Below are positions 43,417 to 52,516 of a DNA stretch of 64,000 nt, in pieces. Both the position numbers and the translations under genes were made by a program. The notes beneath the pieces were generated by a model. It did not search any database. It saw nothing but the letters and a program-made list of their open reading frames with translations, and was not told the origin of the DNA. The DNA is taken from assembly GCA_905215345.1 (NCBI GenBank), contig CAJMPR010000003.1, positions 1 to 64,000 on the forward strand, read 5' to 3'. The stretch comes from an uncultured bacterium. Lineage in GTDB: Bacteria > Bacteroidota > Bacteroidia > Bacteroidales > Bacteroidaceae. Numbering within the stretch: position 1 is the stretch's first letter; the number at the start of each line of letters is the position of its first letter.

Positions 43417-43890
43417 CTACTCACAGCGGCAGTAGGTATTCGCTCCGCAAGTGCATCGGGGTAATAATTGTTCGTTCAGTTCATCCCGATAGAACTCATA
43501 AAGTTGGCGCCGCATATCCTCGTATAAGATTGCGACTTGCCGCTCTTGCTCGATTTCATCCTGAAACCTGTCTTTAAAAGCATCTTCAAAATGGAAGTGT
43601 ACCTGCTTTTTCGCATCAAGCGTCATAAACGCCAATTCATTTTCAGCTTCCTTACAGAGGGTGATTACATAGTCCCATGACTGGCGGGTATACGTCTCAA
43701 CACCGGAAGGCTTCTTACGCGACACACTATAACCGTTCTGTTCCATTACGTTACAAACAGAATCGGGGACACAGTTGCCCACCATAACACCTGCCGTGGC
43801 AATCTTCATTCCACGCCCAAAAGAGTGAAAGACCTCTTGTGCGATACGGCTGCGGCACGTATCTTCATTACTTATTAACAATATATCCAT
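43417..43890 (-). CDS. low-molecular-weight phosphatase/ArsC-like protein lacking the nucleophile
   Basis: A 157-residue protein with the LMW-phosphatase/thioredoxin-type ArsC fold. The P-loop, normally C-T-G-N-T-C-R-S, reads S-N-E-D-T-C-R-S, so the catalytic Cys is Ser7, while Cys12 and Arg13 remain. The VITLCKEAEN block keeps the ArsC redox Cys but the partner Cys is gone, and the DP acid loop is changed. The end is Cys-rich (RCTCGANTYCRCE). It probably binds a ligand or metal rather than dephosphorylating. ATG 43890 is chosen over a start inside the spacer. Confidence 0.75.
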   Translation of the reverse strand: MDILLISNEDTCRSRIAQEVFHSFGRGMKIATAGVMVGNCVPDSVCNVMEQNGYSVSRKKPSGVETYTRQSWDYVITLCKEAENELAFMTLDAKKQVHFHFEDAFKDRFQDEIEQERQVAILYEDMRRQLYEFYRDELNEQLLPRCTCGANTYCRCE

Positions 43891-43939
43891 TTGATATTCA
43901 AATTCTATTATGATAATTTCAGCAAACAAGCATCTCCTG

Positions 43940-44995
43940 TTATTTTACCAAATCCAGGTATGCCCCGTATCCTTCTGCCTGCATCTTATCCTTCGGGATA
44001 AAACGCAACGACGCACTATTGATACAATATCGCAAGCCACCCTTATCCGTCGGACCATCCGTAAAGACATGACCTAAATGTGCATCCCCCGTCTTACTGC
44101 GAACTTCGGTACGCACCATTCCGTGAGACGTATCTGTTTTCTCCTGAATGAGTTTGCCATCAATCGGTTTGGAGAAACTGGGCCATCCGCAACCGGAGTC
44201 AAACTTATCAGTAGAGACAAACAGAGGTTCCCCCGTAGTAATATCCACGTAGAGGCCGGGGCGATGTTCGTCCCAATACTCATTACGGAAAGCCGGTTCG
44301 GTAGCATTCTTTTGGGTGACGGCGTACTGTTCCGCCGTGAGTTGCGAACGCAAAGTAGCATCGTCCGGTTTGCTATAATCGGTAGTTTTTTTCTGCATCT
44401 TTACCTGACGAGCCATGTCGAACAGCGCCGGGTTGATATGGCAATAGCCGCCCGGATTTTTATCCAGGTAATCCTGATGATAGTCTTCCGCCGGATAGAA
44501 ATTCTTCAAAGGCTTAATCTCAACGACCAACGGACGGGAGTAACCGGCAGCCAGACTTTGAACGGTTTCCCGGATGACAGGCAGATCTGCGGAGTCAGTA
44601 TAATAAATGCCCGTGCGGTATTGACTTCCCCGGTCGTTGCCTTGCTTGTTCAAGCTGGTAGGGTCAATCGTCTTGAAATACAGGTCGATGAGAAAAGGCA
44701 AATCTACCTTCTCCGGATCATACTGCACTTTTACGGTTTCGGCAAAATCAGTGGTTCCGGTACATACCTGTTTATAGGTGGGATTGGCTATATTCCCATT
44801 AGCATAGCCTACCTGCGTCGCTTCCACCCCATCTATTTGTTTCAGGAAATGTTCGGTACCCCAAAAGCATCCGCCTGCCAGATAAATCTCTTTCATTGGT
44901 TTCATATCTGTACTCCTTTCCGTCTGCCCAGACGGTTTACCGGCACAGGACAGACAACTTATTAATGCTGCAAAAATAAATATTATTTGTTTCAT
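43940..44995 (-). CDS. msrAB: bifunctional peptide-methionine sulfoxide reductase MsrAB
   Basis: A 351-residue envelope lipoprotein (signal ending ALISCLSC) that repairs oxidised methionine. The MsrA domain (~35-190) has the catalytic Cys43 in GGCFWG, plus GYANG, DPEK and RGSQYRTGIYY. The MsrB domain (~210-345) has PAFRNEYWD, the zinc-type SGCGWPSF, RSKTGDAHLGHVF and the catalytic Cys in YCINSASLRF. Lipid anchoring suggests it protects envelope proteins from host or oxygen stress. Confidence 0.95.
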   Translation of the reverse strand: MKQIIFIFAALISCLSCAGKPSGQTERSTDMKPMKEIYLAGGCFWGTEHFLKQIDGVEATQVGYANGNIANPTYKQVCTGTTDFAETVKVQYDPEKVDLPFLIDLYFKTIDPTSLNKQGNDRGSQYRTGIYYTDSADLPVIRETVQSLAAGYSRPLVVEIKPLKNFYPAEDYHQDYLDKNPGGYCHINPALFDMARQVKMQKKTTDYSKPDDATLRSQLTAEQYAVTQKNATEPAFRNEYWDEHRPGLYVDITTGEPLFVSTDKFDSGCGWPSFSKPIDGKLIQEKTDTSHGMVRTEVRSKTGDAHLGHVFTDGPTDKGGLRYCINSASLRFIPKDKMQAEGYGAYLDLVK

Positions 44996-45020
44996 ACCTT
45001 TAGTATATAGCCATTATAAC

Positions 45021-45052
45021 AAGAAAGCCAACACGATGGTTGACTTTCTTGA
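45021..45052. terminator. hairpin between merR and msrAB
   Basis: CAAGAAAGCCAAC and its near complement GGTTGACTTTCTTG form a 12-13 bp stem in the gap between the two minus-strand genes. Confidence 0.6.
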
Positions 45053-45078
45053 ACAAATATTCCGAAAAAGGTAGATTA

Positions 45079-45906
45079 TCACTCCTTAATAGGCAACTGT
45101 ATCTCCGTCAGCCACTCATCTACTGTATCTTTATTCCAAATCCCGTCAATATAACAGAAACGGGGACGATCAGTCACTTCGTAACCATTCGCCTCGGCAT
45201 AAGCAAAAAGTTCCGCAAAAGTCTCAGGCATTTTATTATAGGCACCATAGTGATTGACACAAAGAGCAACCGTTATTCCTGGTAATTCTTTAAACTTAAT
45301 CAATTCCGAGTCTTCTTTACGTTCAGCTACCGCTTCAAAATACTCAATATCAATATCGACTCCATATTCTTCGTTATATTCCACCGTAAAACAATATTGT
45401 GGTTCCGGGCACTCACAACCCAAACGATGCATTTCAGGACCGATAATATTGGGACAGAGATTAAACAACTCCTGATAGGAATCTATCTTGCGACGATGAG
45501 TAGCAAAAATTCTTGACGGTAGAGATTTCTTAAATACTTTTTCCATAACTTTTTCTCGATTATGGAGCTTGTTTCCCAATTTTGCCAATTCAGTCTGACG
45601 CCACACCAAGCGTTCCATTTCGCTTTTACATTGCTCTATTTTCACCCGCAGCAGTTCGGTATCAGGATATTCTTTGCCGCCCTCAAACAGTTCGTTTATC
45701 TCTTCAAGGCTCAGTCCTAATTGCTTGAGATAAACAATCCGGTTCACACGCCGAAGCTGACTAATGTCGTAGTAACGATACCCTGTCCACTCATCCACCT
45801 CGATGGGAACCAGCAACCCTATCTCCTCATAGTGGCGAAGCGTCTTGACCGTCACCTGACAAAGTTTGGAAAACTCTCCGATTTTAAACTTCATTTTATT
45901 CTTCAT
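45079..45906 (-). CDS. MerR-family regulator with GyrI-like ligand domain
   Basis: A 275-residue BmrR-type regulator. HTH (~1-75): FKIGEFSKLCQVTVKTLRHYEEIGLL and TGYRYYDISQLRRVNRIVYLKQ; a linker helix; then a GyrI-like pocket (~115-275) with IFATHRRKID and ALCVNHYGAYNKM. Such proteins activate multidrug efflux or stress genes on binding cationic drugs. Start at 45906 or 45894; the -7 box at 45934-45941 rules out the longer frame. A dyad in a stretched spacer upstream fits MerR autoregulation. Confidence 0.85.
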   Translation of the reverse strand: MKNKMKFKIGEFSKLCQVTVKTLRHYEEIGLLVPIEVDEWTGYRYYDISQLRRVNRIVYLKQLGLSLEEINELFEGGKEYPDTELLRVKIEQCKSEMERLVWRQTELAKLGNKLHNREKVMEKVFKKSLPSRIFATHRRKIDSYQELFNLCPNIIGPEMHRLGCECPEPQYCFTVEYNEEYGVDIDIEYFEAVAERKEDSELIKFKELPGITVALCVNHYGAYNKMPETFAELFAYAEANGYEVTDRPRFCYIDGIWNKDTVDEWLTEIQLPIKE

Positions 45907-45933
45907 AAACTCATGCGCAATTTGTTTATGATA

Positions 45934-45967
45934 CAAAGATAAGCCCTACCCTAAGGTACGAGTCAAG
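45934..45967 (-). promoter_or_regulatory. MerR-type autoregulated promoter
   Basis: -7 box TATCTTTG at 45941-45934 and CTTG at 45967-45964 on the minus strand are 22 bases apart, longer than usual. The spacer carries the dyad TACC-CTAA-GGTA at 45947-45958. A stretched spacer with a central dyad is the hallmark of MerR-controlled promoters. Confidence 0.5.
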
Positions 45968-46314
45968 AGAAATCACCTTTTTTTTCAGATAAATAACAGA
46001 CTGTATGGCTTGCATGACAACAAAGACATATTCCACCGCGAGATAACGGCTTGCTGAATTAACACAGTATATCTGGTATAAAGTCCTATAATAAAGTGAT
46101 TGTCCAACAAAACCATACACTACCACGCATCCCTCCCAACCAGAGCGATGCGGTACAGCGTGAATAATAAAAATGAGAATAAAAACTCCGGGAAAGATTA
46201 CTGTAATCTACCCGAATAGTTGAATAGTTTCAAAGTTGAGAAGTACTACTCATGGAGCGTAACTATATGCAGAGTTGATATTTTATGAGTTGAACAATAT
46301 ATCAGAAACTATAT
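45968..46314. other. gene-free spacer
   Basis: No gene or clear regulatory feature beyond the MerR promoter. No obvious hairpins or repeats. Confidence 0.4.
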
Positions 46315-46590
46315 TCAAAAGTCGAACTTCTCCAGTTTCATGGAAGCCAATCCTTGTATCTTAGGTACTAAAGTTACAAAATGTACAGCCTTTTCGTGTG
46401 CAGCCAGTGATTCAACATCTTTCCATGTTTCACAAATCATAAGGACATCGTTACGAGTAGTGCTCTCAAAAATATCATAAGCAATGCAGCCATGGTCTTT
46501 CAGAGAACAGGCTACCAATTCTTTAGCTACCTCCAACACGGCAGTACGGTTATCCGCATTCACTTGAATAAAAACATTCAGTCTAATCAT
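46315..46590 (-). CDS. YgiN-like quinol/antibiotic monooxygenase
   Basis: A 91-residue ABM-domain protein. The ferredoxin-like fold shows RLNVFIQVNADNRTAVLEVAKELVACSLKDHGCIAYDIFEST, then the ICETWKD strand and HEKAVHFVTLVPKI. Family members are dimeric cofactor-less monooxygenases acting on quinols or polyketides, or haem-degrading enzymes. Substrate unknown. Confidence 0.85.
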   Translation of the reverse strand: MIRLNVFIQVNADNRTAVLEVAKELVACSLKDHGCIAYDIFESTTRNDVLMICETWKDVESLAAHEKAVHFVTLVPKIQGLASMKLEKFDF

Positions 46591-46851
46591 ATTCGTATCT
46601 ATCTTAATGTGTACCGCAAATTTATATAGAATAAATAAGAAGTCGGTTAAGATTCTGTGTAATTATTCCCCGAATATGTAACTTAATTCCACAATATTCT
46701 ACACTTTTTCTACAATGGCACCTGTTGCAATTTTTACATATACAACTGTTAATCAAGGAAATATTTACGAAAATTACTCTTTGGCATCCGTTTTGTTCTA
46801 TAATTAACATCAGAGATGACAACCTAAAATATTCACTTAAATTCAAAAGTC

Positions 46852-47163
46852 ATGAAAAAGGTATTAATAGCATTAGCAATGATTATAGGAATAGGTAGTT
46901 CTGTTGTATTCGCACAGGAAGTTAATAACCAAACTGTAACGGAAGCACAGGCTCCCCAAGACAAATTTGTAAAAATGAACCCGACAGAATTACCCCAAGT
47001 GGTGATGCAGACATTGGCTAAAGATTATGAGAATTCCTCAGTAAAAGAAGCCTATGTGAAAGAAAAAGACGGAGCAAAAATCTACAAAGTTATTATTATC
47101 GCTCAAGACGGTCAGGAAACAGAAGTTATTCTAAATGAAAAAGGCGAAGCTGTAAAGGAATAG
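46852..47163 (+). CDS. exported PepSY-like small protein
   Basis: A 103-residue protein with signal peptide KKVLIALAMIIGIGSSVVFAQ. The mature part has LPQVVMQTLAKDYENSSVKEAYVKEKDGAKIYKVII, the pattern of a single PepSY-like domain of Bacteroidales. Periplasmic, probably inhibitory or ligand binding. Function unknown. Confidence 0.75.
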   Translation: MKKVLIALAMIIGIGSSVVFAQEVNNQTVTEAQAPQDKFVKMNPTELPQVVMQTLAKDYENSSVKEAYVKEKDGAKIYKVIIIAQDGQETEVILNEKGEAVKE

Positions 47164-47231
47164 CCCTTTTTCAAGATGTAAATCTCGTGAAGAAAAAATT
47201 CCGGTTCGTGATGAATCGGAATTTCTGTGTA

Positions 47232-48029
47232 TTACCACAAAGACTTGATTTCTGCAATTACTATTTCATCCTTATAATCACCACATTTCGCCTGCACCTC
47301 TCCATCAGGAGAAATCAGGCAACTTTCTCCTTTATAGGCAATGCCTGTTAAGTCTGTTCCGGCACAGTTCACGGCTATCACGTTCGCATGATTCTCAATG
47401 GCACGTTCACGCAGCAACCGGTTCCAGTCATCCGCACGGGAGGCAGGCCAGTTAGCGATGTAAATGGCTGTATCGTAGTCACCATTGTTCCGGCTCCATT
47501 CGGGAAAACGAAGGTCATAACAGATATAGGTTGAAAAGCGGTGACCTTTCCAGGAAAACGTCAGACGGGTGTCGCCGGGAGAAAAGCCGCCTTTCTTGAA
47601 ACAATTATGCTTGTCGTAGTGACGATAAGTTCCATCAGGAAAAACAGCCAACAAACGGTTGTAATATTTCCCATCTTCCTTATAAATGGTAGAACCAATA
47701 ACAAGCGCCCGCGAACGCTTTGCCCACTTTTGCATTTTTCGAATAATTGCGGGATATTGGACGGCAATCTTGTCTTTGGCACGTGCAACCTCTGCCTTAT
47801 CTCGCTTCTTCATTTCACAGCCGGAAGTGAACAGTTCCGGAAATACAATCAGATCGCACCCTTCACAGGAGCGTACCCGTTTATCGAAAGCGGATAAGTT
47901 TGAATTCACGTCACCCCATTGAAGATGAGGTTGTACAAGGGCTACTTTCAATGCGGCAGCCTCTTGCGCCCGCAACGAGGAAGACCAAACCAATAAGCAG
48001 ACACCTATTATACCTAAGAACTTATTCAT
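47232..48029 (-). CDS. exported carbon-nitrogen hydrolase (nitrilase family)
   Basis: A 265-residue nitrilase-fold amidase with a signal peptide (FLGIIGVCLLVWSSSLRAQ). The catalytic triad Glu-Lys-Cys is intact: Glu65 in VFPELF, Lys140 in YDKHNCF and Cys170 in YICYDLRFPE. The family includes omega-amidases that hydrolyse short omega-amides. A secreted form is unusual, since most relatives are cytosolic. Confidence 0.88.
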   Translation of the reverse strand: MNKFLGIIGVCLLVWSSSLRAQEAAALKVALVQPHLQWGDVNSNLSAFDKRVRSCEGCDLIVFPELFTSGCEMKKRDKAEVARAKDKIAVQYPAIIRKMQKWAKRSRALVIGSTIYKEDGKYYNRLLAVFPDGTYRHYDKHNCFKKGGFSPGDTRLTFSWKGHRFSTYICYDLRFPEWSRNNGDYDTAIYIANWPASRADDWNRLLRERAIENHANVIAVNCAGTDLTGIAYKGESCLISPDGEVQAKCGDYKDEIVIAEIKSLW

Positions 48030-48078
48030 GTTACATATATGTATTAAATCATGTCATTTATAAAATCTACCCATGATT

Positions 48079-48432
48079 TCAGTTCTTTTGTGCACCCCGG
48101 CATTCTAATATATCCTTCATATGCTCCAACGCCCAGCCCACTAAAGACTCGATATGCGGCATCAGGCTATATCCTGTCTCGGTAAGCGTATATTCCACGC
48201 GCGGAGGAACTTCGGCATAGACTTTCCGCGCAATAAGTCCATCCGTCTCCAGTGAACGAAGCGTAACCGTGAGCATACGTTGCGAAATATCACCGATAGT
48301 CTTCTGTATGTCACCGAAGCGCATTGTTCCGTTTGTCTTTAAAGTAACCATAATAAGCATTGCCCACTTATCGCCCAGTCGGCTTAAGACATCCCGTATG
48401 GGGCAGGCATCTGTGTGATGAAAGTTTTCCAT
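48079..48432 (-). CDS. HxlR-family transcriptional regulator
   Basis: A 117-residue winged-helix protein with the conserved CPIRDVLSRLGDKWAMLIMVTL start and the MRFGDIQKTIGDISQRMLTVTLRSLETDGLI HTH. The Cys10 in ACPI is a redox or electrophile sensing residue in many HxlR proteins. It is divergent from a DJ-1 family gene and probably controls it. Confidence 0.9.
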   Translation of the reverse strand: MENFHHTDACPIRDVLSRLGDKWAMLIMVTLKTNGTMRFGDIQKTIGDISQRMLTVTLRSLETDGLIARKVYAEVPPRVEYTLTETGYSLMPHIESLVGWALEHMKDILECRGAQKN

Positions 48433-48597
48433 TTTTTAACTTTTACTAAAATCCTGAACTTCAACAATGGTTACATCGTTGTAAGTACCTAACATTCAAG
48501 TGCGTTATTGCTTTTACAAAGTCTGATTGATAACTTTGCATCACAAAAGTAATAAACTTACTGAAAATAACTATTGTTTCACTTAATAATAAAGATT

Positions 48598-49128
48598 ATG
48601 GCAAAGAAAGTAGCAGTTTTAGCAGTTAATCCGGTCAACGGATTTGGTTTGTTCCAGTATCTGGAAGCGTTTTTTGAGAATGGCATTCCTTATAAAGTAT
48701 TTGCAGTAGCAGATAGTAAGGAAATCAAAACAAACTCCGGTATCACCCTGATAGCCGATGATGTAGTAGGAAACCTGAAAGGGCATGAAGATGAATATGA
48801 TGCACTTGTGTTCTCTTGCGGCGACGCCGTCCCCGTATTCCAACAGAATGCGGATAAACCGTACAACGTCACGATGCTGGAAATCATCAAGACATTCGGT
48901 GAAAAAGGTAAAATCATGATTGGACATTGTGCCGCCGCCATGATGTTCGATTTTACAGGCATCACTAAAGGCAAGAAAGTAGCTGTTCATCCGCTGGCGA
49001 AACCGGCTATACAGAATGGAGAAGCTACCGACAATTCTTCTGAAATAGACGGAAACTTCTATACGGCACAAGATGAAAACCAGATTTGGACAATGATAGA
49101 GAAAGTGGTTGTGGCATTGAAATCATAA
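48598..49128 (+). CDS. DJ-1/PfpI family protein
   Basis: A 176-residue protein with the Rossmann-like DJ-1 fold: KKVAVLAVNPVNGFGLFQYLEAFFENGI, YDALVFSCGD and the nucleophile elbow IGHCAAAM. Family members act as glyoxalases, chaperones or thiol stress proteins. A -7 box (TAACTTTG) lies in the spacer, and the divergent HxlR gene suggests thiol- or aldehyde-responsive control. Confidence 0.85.
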   Translation: MAKKVAVLAVNPVNGFGLFQYLEAFFENGIPYKVFAVADSKEIKTNSGITLIADDVVGNLKGHEDEYDALVFSCGDAVPVFQQNADKPYNVTMLEIIKTFGEKGKIMIGHCAAAMMFDFTGITKGKKVAVHPLAKPAIQNGEATDNSSEIDGNFYTAQDENQIWTMIEKVVVALKS

Positions 49129-49183
49129 CCGATACAAGGAAGTTCTATGCTAAACAAAGAACAGACCGGGCACAGAACTTCCT

Positions 49184-49894
49184 TTATACTCCCAAAGAGT
49201 TTACTCCGCTGCCAAACAGTGCGAAGTCCCCCAGACAAGGGTCGTCGGGAAATACTTCCGCCAAAGCCGAAGTAATCCGGAGGGCATTTTTCAGAGAGAA
49301 TGTTTCCGTATCAATAAGCCCCAAGGAACAGGCAACGCGACATACATGGGTGTCCAAGGGAATTATCAATTCCCGGCAGTCGAACTTTTTCCAGAGTCCG
49401 AAATCAACAGCTGAATTCTGACGTATCATCCACCGCAAAAACATGTTGAGTTTCTTCTGGGGACTTTTGGCAGAAACTTCCAGAAAGGCGCATAATTTCT
49501 CCATTGGTGTACCGGAGTAATCCAGCAGTGCATCCTCCAAAGTGTCGTACCGGGAATAAGCATCGTGCAGACGGGCAAAGTAACCATAAAAATCAGCATG
49601 GGAAAGCATTCGATAGAAGCTGCCACGTTCCGTCGAAAGAAAATCTGTCTCCCAACAGCGTGACATTACATATAAATAAGGTGAAGTTCCCATCCGGGCA
49701 TGCAATTCTTCGGCTTTCTTCAAAATCTGTTTGCGGTTGCCGAAACTCATGATAGCAGTAAGCAGACCACTGATTTCAATATCTTGTTTTCGGGTGTAAC
49801 GATGGGGAAACTGCACTGGATCGTGCGGAATAAAATCGGGGCAATGATAAATTGCCGCCCATATCAGGAGTTGTTGCCGAATTTCCTCTGTCAT
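49184..49894 (-). CDS. TIGR02757 (DUF2400) family protein
   Basis: A 236-residue protein with the family's marks: RYTRKQDIEISGLLTAIMSFGNRKQI near 32-57, CRELIIPLDTHVCRVACSLGLI and a PDDPCLGDFALFG end. Function unknown; the fold relates to helix-hairpin-helix DNA glycosylase-like proteins. Convergent with the DJ-1 gene. Confidence 0.88.
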   Translation of the reverse strand: MTEEIRQQLLIWAAIYHCPDFIPHDPVQFPHRYTRKQDIEISGLLTAIMSFGNRKQILKKAEELHARMGTSPYLYVMSRCWETDFLSTERGSFYRMLSHADFYGYFARLHDAYSRYDTLEDALLDYSGTPMEKLCAFLEVSAKSPQKKLNMFLRWMIRQNSAVDFGLWKKFDCRELIIPLDTHVCRVACSLGLIDTETFSLKNALRITSALAEVFPDDPCLGDFALFGSGVNSLGV

Positions 49895-50167
49895 TTATTA
49901 CTCTTTATAATCGGCGAAGATACTACATTTATCAATTGACTCAGGTACAAGACTTCTTAATTTCTCCAAAATGAAACAAGTTACTCTGCCTTCAGGAGAA
50001 GTTACCGGAACATGTTCATAACCATCTTACCTTCTCATTCTATTATAGATTAAGCAACAAAAGTTGACTATTTATCTATGTTTATTGTATATTTAATATC
50101 ATTTTCTATGAATAACAATATCAAAATGCCTACCTTTGCAGCAGCTAATAAACAAAAAAACAATATA
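49895..50167. other. spacer before the LruC lipoprotein
   Basis: No gene. An open frame reaches back to 50078 from the following gene, but the lipoprotein signal fixes the start at 50168. Confidence 0.4.
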
Positions 50168-51472
50168 ATGAAAAAAGTTCTTTTAGGATTTGCAGCACTT
50201 GCTATAATTTGCTTGACGCAATCATGTATGCAAGATGTAGCGCAAATTGAGGAGTCACCAGCTACCGGTGATTTTGAGAATCTGAAAGTTTCCCCTTCTT
50301 TTGATTGGGTAACCTCCAAAAACATTACTTGTACAGTTAATTCTAATGTACCGACCAACGTCGAAATTTATACAGACGAGGCTTGTGAAGAAGAATTACT
50401 GGCTAAATTTACCACTCAGCAAGGCACCAATCAACTGACCTTAAGCATAGCGCAAGCTACGGACAAGTTGTATTTGAAATATACTGCAACAGCATCGGAT
50501 GCTGCGAAAGTGATGGCTGCCACGATAGACAATGCTACAGCAATTTTCTCTGTAACCGATGGAGTACAAATTCAGAAAGCTGCAACCAAAGCTGTGATTA
50601 CCAGAGCAGAAGATGTACCTGTGGAAAATCATACAGGATATATTGCTTATCCGGCAGGTTGGGGAACGGTCATGTTTGAAGACCTATATCCGGCGTTGGG
50701 TGACTACGACTTCAACGACTTTGTCGCATCTTATCAAATCTCAGTCGAATCTCCCTGGAGAGGTAACGGATATGACATGAAACATGCCAATCTGGTAAGA
50801 GTCCACTTAAGATTAAAAGCTATAGGTGGCTCACAGAAATTCACCCCGTATGTCAGAATTAAGGGATTAAATAAGAATATTGTAAGTATGCCTAATCCGC
50901 CTTATGGCAGTCCTAATTATCAGAATCCTGAAATAAAAAACAATACAACTGATGGTGTAGAGGTATCTCTTGTTAATAACGCTCCGGAGACAGACGATGC
51001 CATTGTTGAGTTCAAGAATCTCAATGCAAATAATCCTTATGCAGTAAAAGGAACTTCTTTTTATAATACCACTCAGGGAAAAACTACCAAGGAAGGAGAG
51101 TTGACTCAGGTAACTGTATATCTGGCATTAAACAAACAAGTAGCGGTTAAAGACTTACTGGATGACAAGATAGACATCTTCCTGGCATCAGCCGATAAAA
51201 CGAAAGAAATTCACCTAAGAGGTTTCGATCCGGTATTTGCCAAGTATGATTACAGTGTAAAAGGTGTCAGTAAGAATGTAACTTATGCATCGGACAAGAA
51301 TCTTGTATGGGGACTTAAAATCGCTAAAATCATTAGCCATGTTGTAGAAAAAGAGAACTTCTGTAACGTATACCAAGATTTCGCAGGCTGGGCTCAGAGT
51401 GACGGTATCTCCAATACCAACTGGTACCAAACAAATGTCGACAAAGGTAAGTTGATTAAATGGGCTAAGTAA
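50168..51472 (+). CDS. LruC-domain lipoprotein
   Basis: A 434-residue surface lipoprotein. Signal KKVLLGFAALAIICLTQSC is followed by an N-terminal ~100-residue part and the LruC (DUF4842) domain from GWGTVMFEDLYPALGDYDFNDFVASY, the diagnostic motif, through LVRVHLRLKAIGG. The end has WGLKIAKIISHVVEKENFCNVY. LruC proteins were linked to Leptospira and Bacteroidetes surface lipoproteins; ligand unknown. Confidence 0.88.
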   Translation: MKKVLLGFAALAIICLTQSCMQDVAQIEESPATGDFENLKVSPSFDWVTSKNITCTVNSNVPTNVEIYTDEACEEELLAKFTTQQGTNQLTLSIAQATDKLYLKYTATASDAAKVMAATIDNATAIFSVTDGVQIQKAATKAVITRAEDVPVENHTGYIAYPAGWGTVMFEDLYPALGDYDFNDFVASYQISVESPWRGNGYDMKHANLVRVHLRLKAIGGSQKFTPYVRIKGLNKNIVSMPNPPYGSPNYQNPEIKNNTTDGVEVSLVNNAPETDDAIVEFKNLNANNPYAVKGTSFYNTTQGKTTKEGELTQVTVYLALNKQVAVKDLLDDKIDIFLASADKTKEIHLRGFDPVFAKYDYSVKGVSKNVTYASDKNLVWGLKIAKIISHVVEKENFCNVYQDFAGWAQSDGISNTNWYQTNVDKGKLIKWAK

Positions 51473-51500
51473 ACAGAACAACATCCTCATTCAGAATATA

Positions 51501-51547
51501 AAAAAACAGTGAAGAGAACCACAATCATTCTCTTCACTGTTTTTTTA
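51501..51547 (+). terminator. terminator after the LruC gene
   Basis: AAAAAACAGTGAAGAGAA pairs with TTCTCTTCACTGTTTTTT around a 9-base loop, with A and T tails. Confidence 0.9.
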
Positions 51548-51574
51548 TATCAAAGATTTCACATCTTTAGCAAT

Positions 51575-51616
51575 ATCGGACAAGTCCCCTATCCCTTTTC
51601 CTCTTATTTTTGCATC
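51575..51616 (+). promoter_or_regulatory. regulatory box and -7 of the AraC/GyrI gene
   Basis: The box ATCGGACAAGT at 51575-51585 sits where a -33 box should be, with TATTTTTG at 51605-51612. The same 42-base arrangement recurs at 60379-60420 with 34 identical bases. Confidence 0.6.
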
Positions 51617-51636
51617 GTGAAAAAACCAATAAAACT

Positions 51637-52494
51637 ATGCAACAAAAAAAGACAACACAAGAAGAGTATCAGAAGTGTGTAAATGCAGTAGTGGATTATA
51701 TCAACCTGCACCTCGGAGAAGAAATTGACCTGAAATCACTGGCCAAGATTTCCCATTTCTCTCCGTTCTACTTCCACCGCATTATGAAAGCATTTCTGGG
51801 GGAACCTGTCGGTACGTTTATTGTCCGGACGCGTACCGAAGCTGCCGCACGATTGTTGCGGTACTCCGACCTGCCGATAGCCGATATTTCCTATCGTATC
51901 GGATATGCCTCACCTTCGTCGTTATCCAAAGTGTTCAAGCAGTTCTATGGCATTTCACCTTTAGAATATCGAAACAATAAAAACTTTGTAATTATGAAAC
52001 CTGCTATTATTCATCCGGAACTGGAACTGAAACGGGAAATAAGGGAAATACCCGCCCGGAATGTTATTTATATCCGCTTATTCGGAGACTATAAACTAAA
52101 CGATTACTGTGGCACATGGATGCGCATTTTCAAATTTTTAAAGGAACAAAATTTGCCGATGGGTGAAGTGATGCCACTCTGCATTTATCACGACGATCCC
52201 AAAGTGACACCTGCCGACAAACTACGTACTGATGTGTGCATGGTAATGCCGGAAGCAGTTCCCCCCAAAGGAGACATTGGGTATAAACTGCTCCCTGCGG
52301 GACGTTATGCCGTCTTCTTGTATAAAGGTTCTTATGAACATCTGCAAGCTGTGTACGACACAATTTATGGAAAGTATATCCCCGAAATGGAATGTACATT
52401 AAGGGATGAAGCCAGTGCAGAACGGTATCTGAACAATCCTGCCGATACGGCACCGGAAGAGTTGTTGACAGAGATTTATATTCCGGTGGAATAA
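51637..52494 (+). CDS. AraC-family regulator with GyrI-like ligand domain
   Basis: A 285-residue regulator. The AraC HTH lies at the N-terminus (~10-105: LGEEIDLKSLAKISHFSPFYFHRIMKAFLGEP; ADISYRIGYASPSSLSKVFKQFYGISPLEYR). A GyrI-like pocket (~120-285) follows with YIRLFGDYKLNDYCGTW and AGRYAVFLYKGSYEH. This Rob/SoxS-like layout senses small cations or drugs. ATG 51637 is chosen over a GTG inside the promoter. It may regulate itself and the DJ-1 gene at 60464 through a shared upstream box. Confidence 0.87.
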   Translation: MQQKKTTQEEYQKCVNAVVDYINLHLGEEIDLKSLAKISHFSPFYFHRIMKAFLGEPVGTFIVRTRTEAAARLLRYSDLPIADISYRIGYASPSSLSKVFKQFYGISPLEYRNNKNFVIMKPAIIHPELELKREIREIPARNVIYIRLFGDYKLNDYCGTWMRIFKFLKEQNLPMGEVMPLCIYHDDPKVTPADKLRTDVCMVMPEAVPPKGDIGYKLLPAGRYAVFLYKGSYEHLQAVYDTIYGKYIPEMECTLRDEASAERYLNNPADTAPEELLTEIYIPVE

Positions 52495-52516
52495 ACAAAA
52501 TAAAAACTTAGTGACC

